This document shows positions 1 to 9,008 of a DNA stretch of 44,732 nucleotides, piece by piece. The stretch comes from Gammaproteobacteria bacterium. Its GTDB lineage: Bacteria; Pseudomonadota; Gammaproteobacteria; Enterobacterales; Alteromonadaceae. How positions within the stretch are numbered: position 1 is the first letter of the stretch; the number at the start of each line of letters is the position of its first letter. Below the pieces are notes generated by a model, which was not told the DNA's origin, made no database searches, and worked only from the letters and a program-made list of their open reading frames with translations. The stretch covers positions 1 through 44,732 of the forward strand of contig JAHKAA010000023.1 in the NCBI GenBank assembly GCA_018825965.1, written 5' to 3'. The position numbers were made by a program, and so were the translations under genes.

Positions 1-201
1 AAACAAAGTGATGGCGTAATGCTTAATCTTCGGTACCAGAACTCTGCGAAGAAAAATCTCATGAGCAAATCCCGGCAGAAAACGGATAGTGAATTTCTCT
101 GGGAGTTTGGAACCACAGACCGTGGCGAACATTTTTTGGTCGTAGAGGGCTATAAAGGTTCTGGAAGTTACGAGTTCGAGCTGGAAGTGATCAAAGACTA
201 G
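1..201 (+). CDS. C-terminal end of an unknown protein (partial), possible PPC-like beta domain
   Basis: The frame is open from the first base, so the gene probably begins outside the window; an internal ATG at 19 would give 60 residues. The last 35 residues (FLWEFGTT...GEHFLVVEGYKGSGSYEFEL) have the alternating pattern and the 'Y-x-GSGSY' turn seen at the end of bacterial pre-peptidase C-terminal (PPC) domains, which are appended to secreted enzymes. That resemblance is by eye only. No ribosome-binding site is visible before the internal ATG, which supports the reading as a C-terminus rather than a small gene. The next feature downstream is a toxin remnant, so this stretch may also be a degraded fragment. 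Confidence 0.35.
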   Translation, partial: KQSDGVMLNLRYQNSAKKNLMSKSRQKTDSEFLWEFGTTDRGEHFLVVEGYKGSGSYEFELEVIKD

Positions 202-290
202 GCTGGTTGTGTTTGGTTGGAGGCTGCCACCTTGGCAAAACTATAGCTTTGCTATTTTCGATGTTCTCTTGAGCCAATTATTTAATAATA

Positions 291-485
291 ATGTTGGCAC
301 TCAAAAGCACTTATCCAATGATCTGTTACAAAAACAAGTTACAGAGCGCTGGCTATCGCCTTGTATATCAGGTTCGGGATCTGGAAATTGTGGTCTCTGT
401 TTTGGCCGCAGGGAAAAGAGAGCGCAACGAGGCATTCAAAAGCTGCGTTATCCAAACTCTGACGTTGTCGCTTCTTTTAGTTTAG
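291..485 (+). pseudogene. relE-family toxin remnant (C-terminal half)
   Basis: The frame from about 294 reads CYKNKLQSAGYRLVYQV followed by LEIVVSVLAAGKRERNEAF. This matches the C-terminal half of RelE/ParE-type mRNA interferases, whose usual pattern is CYKIKL-(R)-x-xGYRLVY-V and VLAVGKRER. The first 40 or so residues of a RelE, including the N-terminal helices, are absent, and stop codons precede the fragment in frame. No RelB-like antitoxin is found next to it. I read it as a decayed toxin gene at the edge of the peptide cluster. The family call is confident; whether the fragment is expressed cannot be told. Confidence 0.7.
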
Positions 486-508
486 TGGTTTCGCTGAAAT
501 GGTGCATT

Positions 509-2626
509 TTAACTCTCAACCATCTCTTCCAGCTGAAACTTTTCAAGCTTAATTTCTCTATCCGCTGACGCAATGGTTTCTTTTCTGTGCGCGATGATCA
601 CCCGGGTGATGTCAAGCCGTGACACTGCGTCGTTAATGTCATGTTCTAAATGGGTATCCAGATGACTGGTGGCTTCGTCCATAAATAATATTTTTGGCTT
701 TTTATACAATGCCCTGGCGAGAATAATGCGCTGTTTTTGCCCGCCCGACAGGCTTGAACCCATATCACCAATCAAGCTATCGTAACCCATGGGCATTGCA
801 GTTATATCTTTATGTATAGCGGCTAACCCGGCGCAATAGACCACTAGTTCCATATCTAATTGCGTGTCAAAAAAAGCAATATTGTCAGCGACTGAACCTG
901 ACAATAATGCATCATCCTGCATCACTGCAGCTATTTGTTGACGATATTGCCGGGCACCAATTTTATCAAGTGCCACACCATCAATTAATATTTCACCACT
1001 TTTAGGGGTGTTCAAGCCAAGCATTAATTTTAAAAGCGTCGATTTTCCACATCCGGAAGGTCCGGTAATAGCTACTGATTCACCCGCTTTAATTTTTAAA
1101 TTTAAGTTATTTAAAACGTCAGGCATCGCATCTGAATAGGAAAAACATAAGTTTTTAACTTCAATATTACCCTCTATTTTATGCGTTTTAATTTGATCCG
1201 GTTGTAAATCTTCTTTTTCTGTCAAGGCAATGTCGGCGATACGATCAAAATGCAAACCAAGCATTTTAAACTCAACCATTTTTGTGATCAGATTCGCTGA
1301 TTTTTCAATAAACTGACGCTTGTATGACATAAAGGCAAATAACATTCCTGTACTAAATCCGCCCTCAATAACCAAATGTGCGGCTAAATATACAACTATA
1401 ATGTTCTCGATCCCAAAAATAGCCCGGTTTAATACGTCGTAGCCGATTTGATAATTCCCTAAACGAATATTTTGGTTGATTGCATTGGCATACCGGTTTT
1501 GCCACTGACCTTCGCGTTTTACTTCAGAACCAAATAATTTAATGGTTTGAATTCCGCGAACCGTTTCCATGAAATTAGAGTTTTCTTCCGCTCGCGCCAT
1601 TATTTCTTGTTCACTGATATTACGAAAAGGCTTATACATTGCAATCCGAATACCTGCATAAGCAAATACCGCAACCAGCACAACGGCAGAAAGTACAGGG
1701 CTATAAAAAAAGATCATTGCCAATGTAATAATTGCCATTAATCCATCTATTATCGATTCAATCACCCCTGTAGTCAGCAATCGTTTCACTTCTTGTAATG
1801 AACCAAAACGAGAAACAATATCGCCCATATGTCGTTTTTCGAAATAAGAAAGCGGTAAGCGTACTAAATGATGAAATAAATTAGCACCCAGTTGAAAGTT
1901 CATTTGATTGCCAAAATGTAGCAAGGTGAAACCCCGTAATGCATTGGTGGCAATTTCAAATATCATCACAAGCAAAAAGCCAGCCGCAAGGACTGTCAAT
2001 AATGAAATATCAGAGGTTAATATGACATCATCAATGACCAACTGAATGTAATAGGGGGCTGCTAGCGTAAATACTTGTAGCAACATGGATAAAGAAAATA
2101 TGAGTAGTAAGGATTGCTTTAACCCTGAGATCCGGCTCCAAAAATCAGAAAACCTTAATGTTGGTTTGATTTCCTGTTTTTCAAAATTTCTTGTTGGAGT
2201 AAGCTCTAAGGCGATACCGGTAAAATGCTGCGATGCCTCTTCTAAGGTTAGAGTCTTTTCACCTGACGCCGGATCATGGATCACTATACGTTTTTTATTG
2301 GCTTTTTTAAGAACAACAAAATGGTTCATGTTCCAATGCAGGATACAAGGCGTTTGCAGTGCATCTAAATCTTCAAGTTTGATCCGTAAAGGCCGGGATG
2401 AAAGCTCTAATTTTTCAGCAAACTGCATTATGTCCAGTAGCGTTACCCCTGCTAAAGAGATGCTAAAGCGCTGTCTTAACGAGGTTAAATCACTGTGGTA
2501 ACCATGATAGGCCGCAACCATAGCTAAACTGGCTAAACCACATTCAGCCGCTTCTGATTGCAAAATGATGGGCAGTGAAGCGCGGGACCAAAACTGTAAT
2601 TTATTTACGGGCAAATTGTTATGCAT
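509..2626 (-). CDS. Peptidase-containing ABC transporter (C39 peptidase, permease, ATPase)
   Basis: This 705-aa protein is a bacteriocin-type exporter that cuts double-glycine leader peptides and moves the product across the inner membrane. Residues 20-140 are a C39 peptidase with the catalytic Cys29 (in SEAAECGLAS), His102 (NMNHFVVL) and Asp118 (IHDPAS). A six-helix permease follows at roughly 160-440, then an ABC ATPase with Walker A GPSGCGKS, signature LSGGQKQR and Walker B ILFMDEATSHLD. Length and domain order are normal for the family (CvaB/LagD type). It lies 33 bp after the HlyD-like adaptor, with which it should form a type I secretion complex; a TolC-like outer-membrane partner is not in the window. 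The three GG-leader peptides at 9009-9572 are the obvious substrates. Confidence 0.93.
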   Translation of the reverse strand: MHNNLPVNKLQFWSRASLPIILQSEAAECGLASLAMVAAYHGYHSDLTSLRQRFSISLAGVTLLDIMQFAEKLELSSRPLRIKLEDLDALQTPCILHWNMNHFVVLKKANKKRIVIHDPASGEKTLTLEEASQHFTGIALELTPTRNFEKQEIKPTLRFSDFWSRISGLKQSLLLIFSLSMLLQVFTLAAPYYIQLVIDDVILTSDISLLTVLAAGFLLVMIFEIATNALRGFTLLHFGNQMNFQLGANLFHHLVRLPLSYFEKRHMGDIVSRFGSLQEVKRLLTTGVIESIIDGLMAIITLAMIFFYSPVLSAVVLVAVFAYAGIRIAMYKPFRNISEQEIMARAEENSNFMETVRGIQTIKLFGSEVKREGQWQNRYANAINQNIRLGNYQIGYDVLNRAIFGIENIIVVYLAAHLVIEGGFSTGMLFAFMSYKRQFIEKSANLITKMVEFKMLGLHFDRIADIALTEKEDLQPDQIKTHKIEGNIEVKNLCFSYSDAMPDVLNNLNLKIKAGESVAITGPSGCGKSTLLKLMLGLNTPKSGEILIDGVALDKIGARQYRQQIAAVMQDDALLSGSVADNIAFFDTQLDMELVVYCAGLAAIHKDITAMPMGYDSLIGDMGSSLSGGQKQRIILARALYKKPKILFMDEATSHLDTHLEHDINDAVSRLDITRVIIAHRKETIASADREIKLEKFQLEEMVES

Positions 2627-2659
2627 AATAAGCTGACTTCCTGTTGTTTTTATTGCAGC

Positions 2660-3904
2660 TTATAGCTGACCTTTAATGCTAAACACCGGGTCAAATAACC
2701 AACGTAATAATGAGCGTTCTTCAATGACGATATCGGCATCAAGCATCATTCCTGCCCGCAATGTTATTACCTTTCCGTATGCCTGAATTGTTTGCTCATT
2801 TAACGTAACCACCACCCGATAGGCGGGCTGGGTGATTATACCTGGCGTACTGGTTTCTTCCGGTAAAATAACACTACTGCTGACTTCTTTTATCGTGCCA
2901 TTGAATACCCCAAATCTTTCGTATGGAAAGGCGTGGTACCGTAAGCGGGCAACTTGCCCAACTTGAATAAAACCAAAAGCAGAGGTGGGCACATATAAAA
3001 TGGCTTGCATTTCACTGTTTTCTGGCAAGACAGTGAGCAAGCTTTGTCCTTGAACGACATTTGTTCCCGCTTTCACTAATAACCCACTAACCAGCCCTGA
3101 TTTGGGGGCCCTTAATTCCCCCAGACGTTGCTGCTCTACCGACGACAGTTGTATTTGCAGATCGGCTTTTTGCGATTCTAATTGCGACCACCTTTGGCTT
3201 TGCTCCAGCGGTAATTTATCTAATTGCGATTGGAATTGTTTGATCTGATTGGTCAGTGTGAGTCGTTCAGATTTAATATTTGATGCCTGTTGCTTTAACG
3301 ACAGTAATGTATCTTTTTGTCGTTGGAGTTCCAGCTCAGAAATAAAGCCCGAACCTTTTAAGGTGCTAATCTGGTCAACTATTTGTTGGTTTAATTGTAA
3401 ACGCGTATCAAAGGTTTCAGACTGGCTATCCAGTTCTGCTAATCTCTCAATGGCATTGCGCTTTTGTTGCGCCAGTTCTAATAATTCGAGATTATCTTGC
3501 TGTTTTTGCTGTAATAATTGTGACTCTAAGTTTTTTAGCTGAAAATTGTATTGATTCAGTAACGCTTGATTAAGCTCCAGACTTTGTTTTGAGTGTTTTG
3601 CTGAAGCGATCCGCAAAATAGTTTGTCCGGCTTTAACAAATTCACCTTCTTTGACTAAGACTTCTGAAACAACACCAGCTTGTGGTGCCTGAAGGCGCAA
3701 TAAACCTGTATTTGGCTCAACAACTCCATTGACCCGTTCTTTGCGGCTGTATTGTCCTATGGCTAAAAAACATAAGCTAATAATTACAATAACTATAATT
3801 AACAAAGTTAAGGTTTTGAAAACAGGAGGCTGTACCAAAGAAATAGCTCCTTCTAAACGATGCCGCTTGTTCTCTAATACTTCTTTGCGAAATAAGTTTT
3901 CCAC
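2660..3904 (-). CDS. HlyD-family membrane fusion adaptor for the C39 exporter
   Basis: This 414-aa protein has one N-terminal membrane helix (about residues 33-55, LTLLIIVIVIISLCFLAIG), a biotinyl-lipoyl-like half motif (RLQAPQAGVVSEVLVKEGEFVKAGQTIL), a long Gln-rich coiled coil (about 125-245), the second lipoyl half (LRAPKSGLVSGLLVKAG) and a beta-barrel C-terminus. This is the standard layout of the adaptor that links an inner-membrane ABC exporter to TolC. The chosen start is GTG (3904); the nearest Shine-Dalgarno-like AAAGG is rather far upstream, so an alternative start is possible. The 281 bp upstream (3905-4185) contain no convincing gene and an AT-rich stretch, so this gene and the exporter may have their own promoter rather than being the end of the long operon. 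Confidence 0.9.
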   Translation of the reverse strand: MENLFRKEVLENKRHRLEGAISLVQPPVFKTLTLLIIVIVIISLCFLAIGQYSRKERVNGVVEPNTGLLRLQAPQAGVVSEVLVKEGEFVKAGQTILRIASAKHSKQSLELNQALLNQYNFQLKNLESQLLQQKQQDNLELLELAQQKRNAIERLAELDSQSETFDTRLQLNQQIVDQISTLKGSGFISELELQRQKDTLLSLKQQASNIKSERLTLTNQIKQFQSQLDKLPLEQSQRWSQLESQKADLQIQLSSVEQQRLGELRAPKSGLVSGLLVKAGTNVVQGQSLLTVLPENSEMQAILYVPTSAFGFIQVGQVARLRYHAFPYERFGVFNGTIKEVSSSVILPEETSTPGIITQPAYRVVVTLNEQTIQAYGKVITLRAGMMLDADIVIEERSLLRWLFDPVFSIKGQL

Positions 3905-4185
3905 TACTGCTGAGCAACCTTTGACGTTATTTTTATAATTCTGAAGTAATTTACCACTTTAAAGGTCAAAAAGTAATTAGCACGACATGCAAAAAAGGTA
4001 ATGTATTTGTTGCATTATTGTATTGCCAAGGGGCGTGTGAATGCTTGCTTTTTATGCACTATTAAACCTGCCGGTCAATGTACAAAAAAGAGCGGTATGC
4101 TCTGTGGACTATCTGTGCCTGAGGTGCGGAACAAAGACTGCAGGGGTCTCATACGTGAGATTGAGAGTAGCTGACGAAGCTGTTG

Positions 4186-4923
4186 CTAATCTGAGCCTGA
4201 CCAGCGTACGCCATCAAACTCAGTGAGGTGTTTTAACATTGATTGCGCTTTTTGGTAATCTTCTGGCGTACCAATGTCGATAAAGACGGCTTTATAACAA
4301 CGACTGTAAAGTGTTTTAGTGGCGGCGAGTTCAGCTAAATACAGCTCAAAAGAAAAAGGGGCACTGACAGTGTCAGCCAGAAACCGGGCTTTATTGATCA
4401 GGTAGACACCCGCATTAATATAGCCTGCGCCTTGCTTTCCTTTTTCAAGAAACTCAGTGACGAGACTTGTATCCTGGTCGATAGCAAGGGCACCAAAGCG
4501 ACTGATATCCTGTACATAGGCCGCAGCAAGGCTGATCGCCTGTTGATCCGATGTCTGCTGTGTAAACGCGAGGTAATCGATATCAAAGTAACTGTCTCCA
4601 TTTAATACCAAAACTTGCTCCCGGGTACTTAATTGCATCGCCTGACGAATAGCACCACCTGTGCCCAGAGGGTGCAGCTCCTGACTCAAAGAGATTTTGG
4701 CATGATGTTGGTTGGCTAATGCATACTGCTCAAAGCAATGATGCAAATGCCCTGTTGCTAAAATCAAATGCAGGCTCTCACCAAAGGACTGACGCAGCTT
4801 ATGTAAAACAAGATCAAAAAACGGCTGTCTGCCAATAGGAGCTAAGGGTTTTGGCAGATTATTGACAACGGAGCTCAGCCTTGTACCTTTGCCACCCACT
4901 AAGACTATGACATCCATACACAT
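4186..4923 (-). CDS. hddC: HddC-like heptose-1-phosphate guanylyltransferase (nucleotidyltransferase)
   Basis: This 245-aa sugar nucleotidyltransferase has the N-terminal nucleotide-binding motif VLVGGKGTRLSS, then the lysine-containing LPKPLAPIGRQPFFD, and the metal-binding VLNGDSYFD. It matches the HddC/GmhD type, which joins GTP and D-glycero-alpha-D-manno-heptose 1-phosphate to give GDP-heptose. The gene overlaps the end of hddA by 19 bp (13 bp if the second Met, at 4917, is the start), a strong sign of co-translation. The kinase neighbour makes the heptose assignment more likely than glucose or mannose. Symbol by family resemblance; exact sugar is inference. Confidence 0.82.
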   Translation of the reverse strand: MCMDVIVLVGGKGTRLSSVVNNLPKPLAPIGRQPFFDLVLHKLRQSFGESLHLILATGHLHHCFEQYALANQHHAKISLSQELHPLGTGGAIRQAMQLSTREQVLVLNGDSYFDIDYLAFTQQTSDQQAISLAAAYVQDISRFGALAIDQDTSLVTEFLEKGKQGAGYINAGVYLINKARFLADTVSAPFSFELYLAELAATKTLYSRCYKAVFIDIGTPEDYQKAQSMLKHLTEFDGVRWSGSD

Positions 4924-5990
4924 GGTTCCTGCGACAAGTGTTCCGCCTGTTGTTTAACTGTTATTGCCTGAGCGCCTTGTTCAACAATTTTTATTTGCAC
5001 AATATGGCTGAAAAATGAATGTCTTATTTTGGCTTTTATTATGTCGGACTTGTCATTTGGCAGGGCAAACAACATAAAACCACCACCACCTGCACCGCAG
5101 ACTTTACCCGCTAAAGCACCTTGCTCCATGACGAACCTGAACAAAGGGGCAATACTATCGGGAAGCACAGCCTCACCAAGGTGATGTTTTTGCTCACAGG
5201 CACTATTAAACAAAGACCAGAATTGCATGATGTCTTCATCTGCCAGCGCCTGCGCCATTGGGATAACCGAAGTGCGGATCTTATGTAAATAATTAAGCCT
5301 GAGCGCATTACATTGTTTGATCTGCAAAGATTGCGCTTCGATGGCTTGCCCAGGGCTGCGTAATATCTGACTGTCAATCAAGATAATTTGTGACTCCAAA
5401 GCATGGCGCATTGTTTGGCTCAGAGTGAGTGGGGTAACCTTGTTGTCATATTGACTCAAAAATGAAAAATGATTAAATCCACCAAATGCAGCTGCATATT
5501 GATCCTGTAAACCGCCCTTGAGATTGAGCTTGGTGCGTTCAATTTCATAGGCGGTGCGAGCCAACATTTGGGAGCTGGTGGGTAGGTTGAGCAACTCACA
5601 AAAGCCTTTGATCAAAGCCACAGTGAGGGCTGATGAGGCTCCAAGGCCACTGCCAAAGCGCACTTCACTCCAGGTGTCTATCGAGCAGAAGATAAACTTA
5701 CCCTGATGATGATGTTCAATAAAATAATGGTAAACCGCCTGTTGGATGGCCAAAGGCCCTTGCAAAGTAAGCTGGCTTATATCAGTGGCTTTGAATTGCG
5801 CTCCTGAGTCACGACAGCGGATAAGCAGCTCCTTTCCTCCCGTAGCTAACTCTCCATGAACGTACAAATTAATGGTGCAATTCAACACTTCACTGCCATA
5901 TAAATCCACGTAAGGCGGGATATCTGTGCCACCACCAGCAAGACCAATCCGCAGTGGCGCACGACACTGAACTATGACATTTTCAGTCAT
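4905..5990 (-). CDS. hddA: HddA-like D-glycero-D-manno-heptose 7-phosphate kinase (GHMP kinase)
   Basis: This 361-aa GHMP kinase starts with RAPLRIGLAGGGTDIPPY, the hallmark of HddA and related sugar kinases, and carries the ATP-binding loop FGSGLGASSALTVA near residue 115 and the C-terminal glycine motif KVCGAGGGGFML. HddA phosphorylates D-glycero-alpha-D-manno-heptose 7-phosphate at C1, the step before GmhB and HddC in GDP-heptose synthesis. GmhA and GmhB are not here; the LPS pathway enzymes elsewhere could supply them. The stop lies 2 bp before the... epimerase order places it third from the end of the sugar block: epimerase stop at 5993 and this start at 5990 leave a 2-bp gap, so the genes are co-transcribed. 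Confidence 0.85.
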   Translation of the reverse strand: MTENVIVQCRAPLRIGLAGGGTDIPPYVDLYGSEVLNCTINLYVHGELATGGKELLIRCRDSGAQFKATDISQLTLQGPLAIQQAVYHYFIEHHHQGKFIFCSIDTWSEVRFGSGLGASSALTVALIKGFCELLNLPTSSQMLARTAYEIERTKLNLKGGLQDQYAAAFGGFNHFSFLSQYDNKVTPLTLSQTMRHALESQIILIDSQILRSPGQAIEAQSLQIKQCNALRLNYLHKIRTSVIPMAQALADEDIMQFWSLFNSACEQKHHLGEAVLPDSIAPLFRFVMEQGALAGKVCGAGGGGFMLFALPNDKSDIIKAKIRHSFFSHIVQIKIVEQGAQAITVKQQAEHLSQEPCVWMS

Positions 5991-5992
5991 CT

Positions 5993-7312
5993 TTAGTAAC
6001 CTTCGGGGATGTCAATGCGGCGTTTAACCTTGCTTTGATAGCGGGACAGACTGGCGGCAATAGTTTGTCCAACATTTTCGCCATAGATCTTTTGCACAGG
6101 GCTGGTTGGCCACACTTTTTGTGGTTCGTCTATGGCGAGCCTGAGACCGGCATAAACAAATGCGTGATCCAGAGGCGGAACCAGCAAATTAGACCAGGTA
6201 TCGAGCACAGTTTCTGGTCTGTCTGTGCTCGCGCGACAGGTTAGCATGGGGACATTGAGGCTATGTAATTCTTCTTGCAAGCCGCCACTGTCACTGTAGA
6301 CAAAACGACAGTGCTCACTGGTCACAAACTCTAAGACATGCTGATAGCTTGGCCATAATTCGTGGAAAACCACACCAGCTTCCCGCGTTTGCTCTACGAG
6401 GCTAGCTAATTGATGGTGTTCAACCGCACTGATAAAGGCATTGTATTTGACAAATACAATTTGAATTTTCTCTGTGGCCAGTTGCTGTAAGGCGCTTAAA
6501 AGCGCTGTTAAAATGGGTTTAGTCAGGTTTTCACGACGATGAATATCAACTCTTATCCACTTGCCATGAGCCAGTTCAGGGTAGCAGTCATAGATGGTTT
6601 TCTCTGGTTTTTGCTTACTTTGCAGCGCCACTGCATCTGCACTGAGTGAACCTACAATCTCAATGTTTTCCGGCTGGTATCCTTCGCTCAGTAATGTGTG
6701 TTGATTGCGTTTTATCGGGGCCAGTAACAAGTCAGACACGCAAGAGGTTAATACTGTATCTATGCCTTCAGGGAACGGCATATCACGATGCCACACCCAG
6801 TCACACTGACGTTGCAATAAAAGTTTGTCTCCCCGCAGTGAATGCCAGGATGCAGGACCCATGCTTCGCAGACCTGCTTCAACATGCACAGCCCGGATCC
6901 CCGTTGCTAAATACCAGTATTGAGGCAATACATTTGAGGTGAGTGTGTCGCCAGAGACCACAGGAACAACACAGGTATCAGGGGCCAGCTCTGCAAAGTA
7001 ATGCACAAGTTGCTCAACGGCTAAGGCCAGATCCGAAGCTTTTTTAAGCATGCTGCCTGAGACGTTCAGGTTGATGGCAATCTTATCTGCAATATTAAAC
7101 AAAGTACCAGCCTCAGTCAGTACGGCATCATAGTGTTGGCCACTTTCAATGACGAGTGATGAGATACTTTGTTCTTCACAGGCCTGTATCAAAGAAGCCA
7201 GTTTTACATAACAAGGTTTTGTCGCTATCACTATCATAAAAACCGGCCTGTTGTGGTGGCCTGCATCTGCAAAAACGCTTTTCACTTTGTCATGTTGTAT
7301 GCTGATGGTCAT
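5993..7312 (-). CDS. UDP-N-acetylglucosamine 2-epimerase (non-hydrolysing, WecB-like)
   Basis: This 439-aa protein shows the ordered motifs of the UDP-GlcNAc 2-epimerase family: ATKPCYVKLASLI, SGQHYD, VSGDTLTSN (usually HGDT), HVEAGLRS, a SDLLLAPIKRNQ segment, DIHRREN, and the active-site SDSGGLQEE followed by RASTDRPETV. The usual reaction interconverts UDP-GlcNAc and UDP-ManNAc. It is longer than typical WecB (about 375 aa), with an N-terminal extension of some 25 residues. It sits 13 bp after the 539-aa unknown protein and 2 bp before hddA, so it supplies a second activated sugar to the same operon. Substrate could differ from UDP-GlcNAc because HGDT is changed to SGDT. Confidence 0.85.
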   Translation of the reverse strand: MTISIQHDKVKSVFADAGHHNRPVFMIVIATKPCYVKLASLIQACEEQSISSLVIESGQHYDAVLTEAGTLFNIADKIAINLNVSGSMLKKASDLALAVEQLVHYFAELAPDTCVVPVVSGDTLTSNVLPQYWYLATGIRAVHVEAGLRSMGPASWHSLRGDKLLLQRQCDWVWHRDMPFPEGIDTVLTSCVSDLLLAPIKRNQHTLLSEGYQPENIEIVGSLSADAVALQSKQKPEKTIYDCYPELAHGKWIRVDIHRRENLTKPILTALLSALQQLATEKIQIVFVKYNAFISAVEHHQLASLVEQTREAGVVFHELWPSYQHVLEFVTSEHCRFVYSDSGGLQEELHSLNVPMLTCRASTDRPETVLDTWSNLLVPPLDHAFVYAGLRLAIDEPQKVWPTSPVQKIYGENVGQTIAASLSRYQSKVKRRIDIPEGY

Positions 7313-7325
7313 TGCTGCTCCTATA

Positions 7326-8945
7326 TCAGGCCGCTGTCATACTGTGTTCGGCAAGTAACGACTCGATATCCTGACTGGTGAGTCTGATGAGCGTTTGCAT
7401 GGCCTTAACAATAACATCAGTGCTGGTTTGGTCTGAGAAGTGGATCAACAAGCGGCCGCGGTTTTTATTCCACTTGTCATCCCAGTCCAGCTCCTGGTAG
7501 CCATGTATTTCTGTTCGTAACGAAGAAACTGTGCCCATTAAATAGGGTTTAATAAATGCAAACTCGTCACGCTCTAAGTGAATTTCTACGCCAATGGCAT
7601 TTGGTAATGTGAGGAATTCATAGTGACATGCCCTTGGCCAATGGCTTGGCGCAATGCGCCTGAAATGCATAAATGAACCCCGGGTTTGCCAGTTTCGATG
7701 GACTTGTGCGTTATATGTTGAAATGACATCCAAAAACTTCTCAGGTCTTTCTTTTTGTACTTTATGTACAGAAAATATACCCTTGGCAATGACATCCCAC
7801 TGAGGATCAATATGGCTTATATCTGATTGGATCTTGTTGAGATCGGCAACGTAAGCCGTTAGATCAGCGGGATCTGAGTGAATAAGCTGGCTGAGCAGCG
7901 TTTGCGAGCGGCGGTAATGCCCAAGGCCCAGAAATGCTTCCTGGAAATCCACCTGATGTAGCGAGTTGCGTAAAATCTTATTTAAGGTGTTGACGATTTC
8001 AATGGCACAGTTGACGTCTCTATCCTTTACCTCATAACCATCTAAGATGGCGAAGCCCATGACTTCTATCACATGCCCTGCATAGTACACCTGATTTTCA
8101 ATGAGATCTGACATCACCATGTCATTACGCAATTGATCCAGTTGCTGTTTGCTCTGAAGATCTGCAGGGGCATCCAGCAGCTTCACTGTGAGTCTCAACA
8201 CGCTGAGCAGTACATGCAATATTTCCAGCTGGCTGGCCAGGAAAAGCTCCGCATAAGGCCTGAATTTATCTAAACCCGGAACTTTGGCAACCATGGCAAG
8301 TACACCTTCGGTAAGGTGAAACTTGCGGCAAACCTTGTAGTCTCCAACATAATGAGCATGAACGGCTTGTACCATAAGTTGTTCGATATCAAATTTCTGA
8401 GGTGCACCATTGGGGCCGTAAAAAGTAAAGCTTTGCGCGTCAATATGTGGAAAGTAGTGAGCAAGTGCAAATAACATATGACCAAGTTCGACGCCTTTGT
8501 TGGTCATGATGTGAGTTGAACCATTCATCAAATCAGCAAATGTGATGCCTGTTTGGGCAATCTTGATGCTAGCCGGCACTCCGGCCATAGCGGAATACGC
8601 AAAGGTTTGCCATGGGTGAAAGTCACCTTCCGGATCACATTGATAAATGTAGGGTTGTTTGTCTTTTTTAAAATGCACAAAGCCTGAGATCATGTCGGTC
8701 AGGGGCTTGCCCCTGTAGATCAGATTTCCCCAGCCATTGATTACATGACAAAGGTGTGGCAAACCATCCCGTTCCACAATGCTGTCCAGATGTTCTGCAA
8801 TGAGTTGGTCTGATAGGTTAATCACCTGATTGGCAAGCCCGGGATCAATCACTTGCGCCACTTCAATACTATCTTTAGTTTGATTAATAATGTTCCGGCA
8901 ATCATCGCTAAGCTGAAGTGGTGACCAAGGTGCGACCTGTGACAT
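7326..8945 (-). CDS. Unknown 539-aa protein, candidate peptide-maturation enzyme
   Basis: I do not recognise this family. The protein is cytoplasmic by appearance (no signal peptide or membrane helix). Residues 50-300 are mostly helical and unusually rich in His and acidic residues: GLPHLCH (His64, His67), DFHPWQTFAY (His110), GVELGHMLFALAH (His156, His163), VHAHY (His196, His198), YYAGHVIEVMGF (His291, Glu294). This could mark a metal site or an alpha/alpha-barrel enzyme. The last 90 residues look alpha/beta (AIGVEIHLERDEFAF, RLLIHF). It begins 63 bp after the last precursor peptide gene, behind a strong hairpin, with a GGAG site 9 bp before ATG, and is followed at 13 bp by the epimerase. 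Position makes it the best candidate for a new tailoring or peptide-binding protein; this is inference. Confidence 0.8.
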   Translation of the reverse strand: MSQVAPWSPLQLSDDCRNIINQTKDSIEVAQVIDPGLANQVINLSDQLIAEHLDSIVERDGLPHLCHVINGWGNLIYRGKPLTDMISGFVHFKKDKQPYIYQCDPEGDFHPWQTFAYSAMAGVPASIKIAQTGITFADLMNGSTHIMTNKGVELGHMLFALAHYFPHIDAQSFTFYGPNGAPQKFDIEQLMVQAVHAHYVGDYKVCRKFHLTEGVLAMVAKVPGLDKFRPYAELFLASQLEILHVLLSVLRLTVKLLDAPADLQSKQQLDQLRNDMVMSDLIENQVYYAGHVIEVMGFAILDGYEVKDRDVNCAIEIVNTLNKILRNSLHQVDFQEAFLGLGHYRRSQTLLSQLIHSDPADLTAYVADLNKIQSDISHIDPQWDVIAKGIFSVHKVQKERPEKFLDVISTYNAQVHRNWQTRGSFMHFRRIAPSHWPRACHYEFLTLPNAIGVEIHLERDEFAFIKPYLMGTVSSLRTEIHGYQELDWDDKWNKNRGRLLIHFSDQTSTDVIVKAMQTLIRLTSQDIESLLAEHSMTAA

Positions 8946-8976
8946 GAAAATTTGCTCCGATATTATTGTTGTTAGA

Positions 8977-8997
8977 AGGAGGTGCCAGGCACCTCCT
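8977..8997 (-). promoter_or_regulatory. Strong hairpin between precursor genes and downstream enzyme genes
   Basis: The sequence AGGAGGTGCC and its exact complement are separated by one base, a 10-bp GC-rich stem in the 63-bp gap between precursor peptide 1 and the 539-aa gene. No run of T follows on the minus strand, so it is not a clean intrinsic terminator. Likely roles are partial attenuation or protection of the 3' end of the precursor mRNA, which would give more peptide than enzyme. It contains an AGGAGG that pairs within the stem. Confidence 0.7.
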
Positions 8998-9008
8998 GAT
9001 GGCAGTAA

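Noticed and set aside
3905..4185. Dedicated promoter for hlyD
   Set aside because: The stretch is AT-rich and a TTGACC exists on the minus strand, but no -10 box is suitably spaced, so no promoter is annotated.
4041..4226. 61-residue plus-strand frame in the gap before hddC
   Set aside because: It runs antisense into hddC and has no recognisable features.
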